Assembly: GCA_964343275.1 (NCBI GenBank)
Contig: CAYFIY010000037.1
Span: forward strand, 1 to 10,208
Length of the DNA: 10,208 nt
Source: Hadarchaeum sp964343275
Lineage (GTDB): Archaea; Hadarchaeota; Hadarchaeia; Hadarchaeales; Hadarchaeaceae
Direction of reading: 5' to 3'
Below, one piece after another: positions 6,618-10,208 of this stretch. The translations under genes and the position numbers were made by a program. The notes under the pieces were generated by a model. That model was not told the DNA's origin, ran no database searches, and saw only the letters and a list, made by a program, of their open reading frames with translations. The first letter of the stretch is position 1. Each line of letters opens with the position of its first letter.

Positions 6618-7460
6618 CTAATCTTTCTGACAAAATGCTTGTCTTAGATTGTTCAATATCTTGTTATGAAAGTAGCAGAATTCTTCTTTCCTCTGTTTAA
6701 GTTTGGACTCAATGACCTCTTCCTGCCAATGGCTGTTATGCAATTTACAGGCTATTTTGTCGCAGAATGGATCAAGTCCCAAGTGATAAAAAATGGCTTG
6801 CATCACGTAGCCCTTCATCACTTCAGTTAATCTCTCATCGTCATAGTCGATGAACCTACCGCTGAATTTTTCCTTTAGTTCCTCGATGGGTATAGATTTG
6901 CCCATCGCTGCATATTGTTGTTTTAGGACGTAGAACTCCTTAGGTTTGGCCGGAGCTTCAACTATCCCCGTCGTGGATATCATCGATGGGAAGCCCAAGA
7001 TATTCACGCGGATATGGTAACGCCCATCCGTTTCCCAAGTGCCGAAGAGCCTGTTGGTGAACATGATGTGGGCATGAGCTAGATTAAGTTCCCCTTCCGA
7101 GATTAGGTCAAATATAATTTTTTGAATTTTCGATCCGTCGTATAAGACGCCGGTCAGCATGAGTTCTGGATTAAGTATCTGCTTCTTTTCGAACTCTACC
7201 TCACCAAGAAGGGGCTCCGAATGTAGGTTTGGGTTAGCAATGCCCCGAACCTTAGCATCAGCTAGCTTGAGTGCAAGTTCCTCCAGAATCTCCCCTGAAC
7301 TTATGGTAACTAGTGGCCTTCTTATATCTACTGAAACTTCACCTAACGTTTCTGAGAGGTAAAAAGCGATTTCTTTAAGATTTAGGGTCTTAGATGAGGA
7401 GTCTTCGTACAAGTGCACTTCTGGGGCTAAGATTCCGGAAACCTTAATTAACTCCGTCAT
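6618..7460 (-). CDS. conserved archaeal protein, probably DUF6775 (putative metallopeptidase)
   Basis: This is a soluble 280-residue protein without signal peptide or membrane segment. It resembles a conserved archaeal family I recall as DUF6775, listed as a putative metallopeptidase; the name is from memory. Visible landmarks are AHAHIMFTNRLFGT (128-141), YHIRVNILGFPSMISTTGIVEAPAKP (148-173) and a Cys/His-rich tail: Cys233, Cys238 in FCDKIACKLHNSHWQEE, then Cys262-x2-His265 and Cys277. This pattern suggests a structural metal site. I see no HExxH motif, so peptidase activity is not shown. The ATG is preceded by a weak GTGG about 11 bases upstream and by AT-rich sequence that could carry a TATA box. 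The gene ends in TAG with TGA 12 codons further on. It is convergent with the ThiI-like gene across a 136-bp gap in which I see no clear terminator. Confidence 0.75.
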   Translation of the reverse strand: MTELIKVSGILAPEVHLYEDSSSKTLNLKEIAFYLSETLGEVSVDIRRPLVTISSGEILEELALKLADAKVRGIANPNLHSEPLLGEVEFEKKQILNPELMLTGVLYDGSKIQKIIFDLISEGELNLAHAHIMFTNRLFGTWETDGRYHIRVNILGFPSMISTTGIVEAPAKPKEFYVLKQQYAAMGKSIPIEELKEKFSGRFIDYDDERLTEVMKGYVMQAIFYHLGLDPFCDKIACKLHNSHWQEEVIESKLKQRKEEFCYFHNKILNNLRQAFCQKD

Positions 7461-7736
7461 ATCAATTCAGCCACGTTTACTAAAATATTGAAATTTATCT
7501 TTAAAAAATACGGGGCGAATCTATTGGATCCGTTGATACAAACAGAAAGAAATGGCCAGAGGTTGTAATCATTACCAGAGACCACACAAATTCTAATGTC
7601 CTGACGCAGCTACCCACTAAAAGAACCTTTGATCGAAGTGAAGAAACGACGGAACAGTTATGGCTCGCCTGAGATACATTAATCGCGATGAAATCATGTT
7701 GTTCCACAAAAACTAATCTAACAAGTATTTCTAATT
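7461..7736. other. gene-poor stretch without an assignable feature
   Basis: No intact gene is supported here. A stop-to-stop frame of 55 codons exists on the + strand (7505-7672) but lacks ATG, GTG or TTG near its beginning. A 68-codon minus-strand ORF (7501-7707) is not supported: its protein has no recognisable pattern and it lies opposite the other open frame. The first about 40 bases probably carry the promoter of the gene ending at 6618. Confidence 0.5.
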
Positions 7737-7934
7737 TTAGCAGGAGATGCTCGGAGCACCATTACTTCCCCATCGATGTAAATAGCCTCTAACTACATAA
7801 TCAGAATCTTTCGAGGCGAGGTATGATACTGCGCTTGCGATGTCTTCGTGTCGGCAAGCCTCCCCGATGGGTATTCTTTCCTTAACTAGTTTCTTGAAGT
7901 CTTCGTCTTTTAATTGCGACGTCCAAGAGAGTAA
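7737..7934 (-). pseudogene. C-terminal remnant of a short-chain dehydrogenase/reductase (SDR)
   Basis: A stop-to-stop frame of 65 codons on the minus strand, with no start codon near its beginning, reads like the last quarter of an SDR (FabG-type) enzyme. After LKDEDFKKLVKERIPIG comes EACRHEDIASAVSYLASKD (SDR consensus GRPEDIAxAVxFLAS), then SDYVVRGYLHRWGSNGAPS, matching the usual SxYVTGxxLxVDGGxxxP end. The NAD-binding N-terminus, the catalytic Tyr-x3-Lys and roughly 180 residues before this point are missing: upstream is a TGA and then the 3' end of the Thi4 gene. The Asp-Gly-Gly of the consensus tail is altered to RWG, consistent with decay. I infer a truncated relic left by deletion or rearrangement. 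Confidence 0.7.
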
Positions 7935-7978
7935 TCAGTTTGATCTGCCCTACCGAGATGACATCAGATGGAATTGGT

Positions 7979-8767
7979 TTATTTTATTTCCCGTAATTTT
8001 TGATATGCTATTTCTGCCGCCCGTTTACCACTCATCAACATAGCACCAAAGGTAGGTCCCATCCTAGGTAAGCCATACGTGGTGCTGACTGACATCCCAG
8101 TAACGATTAAACCAGGATAGGCCTCACCCGTGTGCTCAAGCACCAAGTCCTCCGATCGCTCGACCCACATGGCCCCATATCCTGGAACCTTTATCAAGCC
8201 ACGTCGCTCCAGAAGGCGTACGACCGACGCATCGTGGCCCGTAGCATCTATGACCAGCTTCGATTCCATGCCAATCGGGTCCACACAAGTCAACTCCCGC
8301 GGCAAAGCGCTAACGGGAGTCCAGTTGACCACGATCCCGCCAACGCGGTTGTTCTCGCGCAGCACGATGTCGTCTATGAGCGCCATGTTGAGAAACTTTG
8401 CCCCAGCATCGCAGGCCGCGGCTATAAGCTTCGAGCATGAATGAGGTCCACTCGCCACATATAACCCTGGAGAATGTTGCTCCACAGGTACGCCCAAATC
8501 CTGAAGTATTTTTTGGGCTGGGGCTCTAACTGTGGTTGGGTTGAGCAGAAAGCCGCCGATCCAAAATCCCCCACCGAGATAGTTATTTCTCTCGATAACT
8601 AGGGTTTGCACTCCGCGCTCAGCAAGACCCTTGGCAGCCATTAGGCCACTGGGGCCTCCACCGACTATTATTACCTCGCTCTCGGCGTATTTCTGGAAGT
8701 CCTTCATAAAGCTCTCGACTATCGCCCTGGTGACTTCCTTTTCCCCTACCGGTTCAAAAGTTGGCAT
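7979..8767 (-). CDS. thi4: Thi4-type adenosine diphosphate thiazole synthase, cysteine version
   Basis: This 262-residue FAD/NAD-fold enzyme makes the thiazole half of thiamine from NAD and glycine. The dinucleotide-binding loop GGGPSG is at residues 36-41, followed by an acidic-ended strand (VIER). Family blocks are GGGFWIGGFLLNPTTVRAP (65-83), NWTPVSALPRELTCVDP (148-164), DATGHDA (174-180) and GLPRMGPTFGAMLMSGKRAAE (232-252). Cys161 aligns, at identical spacing from NWT and VDP, with Cys205 of yeast Thi4, the residue whose sulfur is donated in a single-turnover reaction. Methanogen Thi4 enzymes have His there and use sulfide. I chose the ATG at 8767, preceded by GGGGAT at a proper distance, over a TTG four codons earlier. 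It lies 29 bp after larE on the same strand, probably one transcript, and ends in TAA. Confidence 0.92.
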   Translation of the reverse strand: MPTFEPVGEKEVTRAIVESFMKDFQKYAESEVIIVGGGPSGLMAAKGLAERGVQTLVIERNNYLGGGFWIGGFLLNPTTVRAPAQKILQDLGVPVEQHSPGLYVASGPHSCSKLIAAACDAGAKFLNMALIDDIVLRENNRVGGIVVNWTPVSALPRELTCVDPIGMESKLVIDATGHDASVVRLLERRGLIKVPGYGAMWVERSEDLVLEHTGEAYPGLIVTGMSVSTTYGLPRMGPTFGAMLMSGKRAAEIAYQKLREIK

Positions 8768-8771
8768 ATTT

Positions 8772-8777
8772 ATCCCC
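8772..8777 (-). promoter_or_regulatory. ribosome-binding site deciding the Thi4 start
   Basis: GGGGAT on the minus strand lies four bases before the ATG at 8767. An upstream in-frame TTG overlaps this motif and so cannot use it, which favours the ATG. Confidence 0.5.
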
Positions 8778-8796
8778 AATAATTACATTTTTCATC

Positions 8797-9588
8797 TTAA
8801 ATGTTTGCTCCACCCATTCGATAACCTTGGTGGTCTATTGCCACAGATGAATATCCAATTTTGCAGAGGGCCAATGAAATATCCTTCTCCAATTTTTTTG
8901 CCATTGGTATCTCTTCTATTCCTACCTCAACCCGGGCGAGTCCATCCTGATCTCTGACGCGCACTATGTTGAATCCCAAGGAACGTACATACTCCTCGCC
9001 CTTGTTTATCCGATCCAGTTTTTCTAAAGATATGTTCATGCCGAAGGGTATTCTGGACGCGAGACAGGGGTTAGCAGGCTTGTCGGCATTGGACAGACCA
9101 TAACTGGCAGCCAACTTGCGGACCTCATCCTTGGTCAAGCGAGCTTCTGCAAGAGGGCTGTGAACATCGAACTCCCTCACAGCTCTGAGACCAGGTCTGA
9201 TATCTGAATAGTCGTCAAAGTTTGTCCCGTCAAATATATGCTTGAAACCAAGTTCCTCTCGGATACCATCGAGCTTACGAAGTAGCTCTTTTTTGCAGAA
9301 GTAGCAACGTTCAGAAGGATTTTTGGAAAAATTCGAATCTTGCAATTCGTCAGTAGATATAACTAGATGTTTTATGCCGACCCTATCAGCCAGCTTACGG
9401 GAAATTTCTAGTTCACTAGACGGATAGGTTTCGGAAACAGCTGTAATGGCCACAGCGTTATCAGCCAAAATCTCATATGCCACGACACAGACCAGCGAAG
9501 AGTCTACACCGCCTGAGAACGCTATCACCGCGCTTTCGTAACCACCGATTATGGATCTCAGCCGTTGGCGCTTTGCATCAAGTAACAC
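8797..9588 (-). CDS. larE: LarE-type ATP-dependent sulfur transferase
   Basis: This is a 263-residue PP-loop enzyme of the LarE family. LarE adenylates a carboxylated nicotinate precursor and inserts sulfur while building the nickel-pincer cofactor of lactate racemase; many archaeal homologs have untested roles. The PP-loop motif SGGVDSS is at residues 25-31. Three cysteines stand out: Cys95 and Cys98 in RCYFCKKEL, and Cys175 in NPCLASRIPFG, which matches the sacrificial Cys176 of Lactobacillus LarE. Enzymes with all three, such as the Thermotoga type, bind a 4Fe-4S cluster and can act catalytically; that is inference here. I chose the GTG at 9588 because AAAGGAG lies eight bases before it, while the longer frame up to 9648 runs into tRNA-Ile. 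It follows tRNA-Ile by 16 bases and precedes thi4. LarB and LarC are not in the window. Confidence 0.9.
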   Translation of the reverse strand: MLLDAKRQRLRSIIGGYESAVIAFSGGVDSSLVCVVAYEILADNAVAITAVSETYPSSELEISRKLADRVGIKHLVISTDELQDSNFSKNPSERCYFCKKELLRKLDGIREELGFKHIFDGTNFDDYSDIRPGLRAVREFDVHSPLAEARLTKDEVRKLAASYGLSNADKPANPCLASRIPFGMNISLEKLDRINKGEEYVRSLGFNIVRVRDQDGLARVEVGIEEIPMAKKLEKDISLALCKIGYSSVAIDHQGYRMGGANI

Positions 9589-9596
9589 AGATATAT

Positions 9597-9603
9597 CTCC
9601 TTT
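9597..9603 (-). promoter_or_regulatory. larE ribosome-binding site one base after the tRNA-Ile CCA
   Basis: AAAGGAG on the minus strand is eight bases before the GTG start of larE and begins one base after the encoded CCA of tRNA-Ile. It fixes the larE start at 9588 and implies that the messenger begins within or upstream of the tRNA gene. Confidence 0.75.
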
Positions 9604-9604
9604 G

Positions 9605-9730
9605 TGGTGGGCCCGCCGAGATTCGAACTCGGGACCTATGCCGGCCATTGCTCCCGGTGGCTGCCTAGCAGGTTATCAGCTTCGCCCGGTTCTACCGTCG
9701 AGCGCTCTAGCCAAGCTAAGCTACGGGCCC
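9605..9730 (-). tRNA. tRNA-Ile (anticodon GAT) interrupted by three introns, CCA encoded
   Basis: On the minus strand the ends fit a tRNA exactly: acceptor GGGCCCG with CGGGCCC, discriminator A73, encoded CCA (9607-9605), D-arm 9721-9704, and T-arm CCGAG-TTCGAAT-CTCGG (9632-9616). The span between D- and T-arms is 48 bases too long and makes no anticodon stem as written. Removing intron 1 (18 nt, 9681-9698, after base 30), intron 2 (15 nt, 9659-9673, site 37/38) and intron 3 (15 nt, 9638-9652, at 43/44 or one or two bases later with the same product) gives a normal 75-base tRNA: stem CTCGG/CCGGG, loop CTGATAA, variable loop AGGTC. Intron 1 has a perfect BHB: CGCT/GGCG central helix, bulges CG|A and AA|G, and a CGGT/ACCG inner stem. 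Introns 2 and 3 have 3-of-4 central helices with symmetric cuts. GAT plus the GGGCCCG acceptor fits archaeal tRNA-Ile. Confidence 0.87.
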
Positions 9731-9757
9731 GTAACCCGAACTTATTAATATTTTCAA

Positions 9758-9765
9758 TATTTAAA
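9758..9765 (-). promoter_or_regulatory. TATA box for the tRNA-Ile-larE-thi4 unit
   Basis: TTTAAATA on the minus strand is centred about 31 bases before the first base of tRNA-Ile. Archaeal spacing places the start a few bases upstream of the mature tRNA, as expected for a leader removed by RNase P. No other promoter-like site fits between the tRNA and larE. Confidence 0.5.
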
Positions 9766-9787
9766 AAGACCGATTCAGACCACAAGA

Positions 9788-9806
9788 ACTAAAAAAAATA
9801 AAAAAT
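9788..9806 (-). terminator. poly-U terminator downstream of the zinc-ribbon gene
   Basis: Read on the minus strand this is a T-rich run (TTTTTTATTTTTTTT followed by AG), the usual form of an archaeal intrinsic terminator. It lies about 100 bases beyond the stop of the 59-residue gene, directly after a structured element, and upstream of the tRNA-Ile promoter, so it separates the two transcripts. Confidence 0.5.
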
Positions 9807-9817
9807 TATGATTCCAA

Positions 9818-9883
9818 GGATCCTATACGTTTAACGCGCAGGTTCTCCTGAGTTGATAACTACCACCAACGGCGATAGAATCC
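9818..9883 (-). ncRNA. candidate structured RNA element (3' UTR or small RNA)
   Basis: On the minus strand GGATTCTAT (9883-9875) pairs with ATAGGATCC (9826-9818) over nine positions, including one G-U pair; on the + strand that pair becomes a mismatch, which favours a minus-strand RNA. Inside are smaller hairpins: CAGG-AGAA-CCTG, CGT-TAA-ACG and a weak GTTG/CAAC stem. A poly-U tract follows 12 bases later. I recognise no known RNA family and see no C/D boxes or terminal ACA, so the element is unassigned. Confidence 0.3.
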
Positions 9884-9906
9884 AAAATCCAGTTGACTAG
9901 ACTAAC

Positions 9907-10086
9907 TCACGGACCCCTTCTCGGTCCCCGGCGCCTCTGAAAGCAATCTCTGCAGTACACAGGTCTGCCTTCGGTAGGCTTGAAAGGAACATCAGTTTCT
10001 GATCCACAGTCGGAGCAGGTTGTTTTTTGCATCTCACGAGGTCCGAAATCCCTTCTTGGCCTACTAAATTTTACGCCATATGCCAT
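9907..10086 (-). CDS. small zinc-ribbon protein with CxxC-x17-CxxC domain (59 residues)
   Basis: This short, very basic protein has two cysteine pairs, Cys24/Cys27 (CSDC) and Cys45/Cys48 (CRDC), separated by exactly 17 residues. It contains the conserved VPFKPTEGRPVYC block of the CxxC-x17-CxxC family, small predicted zinc-binding proteins of unknown role in archaea and candidate-phyla bacteria. Arg-rich ends (RPRRDFGPRE before, RRRGPRRGP after) suggest nucleic-acid or ribosome binding, which is inference. The ATG is preceded by GGAGAG eight bases upstream. The frame stays open beyond the ATG to the right edge, but the ribosome-binding site and the usual short length of the family support this start. 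An AT-rich TATA-like stretch lies about 50-60 bases upstream. It ends in TGA. Confidence 0.85.
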   Translation of the reverse strand: MAYGVKFSRPRRDFGPREMQKTTCSDCGSETDVPFKPTEGRPVYCRDCFQRRRGPRRGP

Positions 10087-10133
10087 TTGCTTAACTCTCC
10101 TTTTTTCTAAGACACGAATTTCGGAAAATATTT

Positions 10134-10147
10134 CTTTTATTAAAAAC
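10134..10147 (-). promoter_or_regulatory. possible TATA box for the zinc-ribbon gene
   Basis: The minus strand reads GTTTTTAATAAAAG about 50-60 bases before the ATG. At archaeal spacing this would give a leader of roughly 25-30 bases carrying the GGAGAG site. An alternative AT-rich run (AAATATTTT) lies slightly nearer the gene. From here to the right edge I see no other feature. Confidence 0.3.
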
Positions 10148-10208
10148 TTGATGTATTGCCGATTTGTACATGCCTCTGTAGAGCATAGGGGGAATAGAAC
10201 GATATATT

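Noticed and set aside
8130..8444. Two + strand ORFs of about 100 residues
   Set aside because: They run antisense through the well-supported thi4 gene and show no recognisable motif.
9589..9648. Longer larE start at 9648
   Set aside because: Those codons lie within the tRNA-Ile T-arm, variable loop and CCA; the GTG at 9588 has a proper ribosome-binding site.
9675..9730. tRNA-Tyr or a tRNA with a 10-base loop from the GTA triplet near 9694
   Set aside because: Position 33 would be G instead of U and the acceptor stem does not fit tRNA-Tyr; this hairpin is explained as the BHB of intron 1.
9477..9792. Three overlapping + strand ORFs
   Set aside because: They are antisense to tRNA-Ile and larE. 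Their RRDSNSG-like strings are typical mistranslations of tRNA sequence.
1..10208. CRISPR arrays, insertion sequences or a defence island
   Set aside because: No regularly spaced repeats, transposase genes, long terminal repeats or known defence proteins were seen.

Overview
The window looks archaeal. Both tRNA genes carry short introns at sites that fold into bulge-helix-bulge (BHB) splice motifs, several genes sit behind TATA-like boxes at archaeal spacing, and the gene families (MtmB-type methyltransferase, UPF0182, Thi4, stand-alone ThiI-type sulfurtransferase, CxxC-x17-CxxC zinc ribbon) suit an uncultured anaerobic archaeon. I cannot fix the lineage. No CRISPR array, insertion sequence or complete defence system is visible.

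Left part (1-2452, + strand): the 3' end of a monomethylamine-methyltransferase (MtmB) family gene, then a tightly linked ABC permease and ATPase of the nitrate/sulfonate/taurine type. The methyltransferase has no in-frame UAG where pyrrolysine would be expected, and three other genes in the window end in TAG. This suggests a pyrrolysine-free MtmB homolog paired with an uptake system whose binding protein is not in view.

Middle (2586-6481): a 921-residue UPF0182 membrane protein on the minus strand, a gene-poor stretch with one doubtful small ORF, an intron-containing tRNA-Cys (minus), and divergently from it a THUMP-less ThiI-type PP-loop sulfurtransferase. The tRNA-Cys and sulfurtransferase genes appear to share one palindromic TATA box placed exactly midway between their starts.

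Right part (6618-10208, all minus): a conserved protein with a Cys/His-rich C-terminus (probably DUF6775); a roughly 520-bp stretch of decayed sequence holding the C-terminal remnant of a short-chain dehydrogenase; then a compact unit read leftward as tRNA-Ile, LarE-type sulfurtransferase, Thi4 thiazole synthase. The tRNA-Ile can only be folded by removing three introns (18, 15 and 15 nt). The LarE ribosome-binding site begins 1 nt after the encoded CCA. Upstream lie a candidate structured RNA element, a poly-U terminator and a 59-residue zinc-ribbon gene.

The functional theme on the right is sulfur transfer: a ThiI-like enzyme beside tRNA-Cys, a cysteine-rich LarE, and a Thi4 with cysteine rather than histidine at the sulfur-donor position. 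The most unusual items are the three-intron tRNA-Ile, the tRNA-larE-thi4 arrangement and the MtmB homolog without pyrrolysine.
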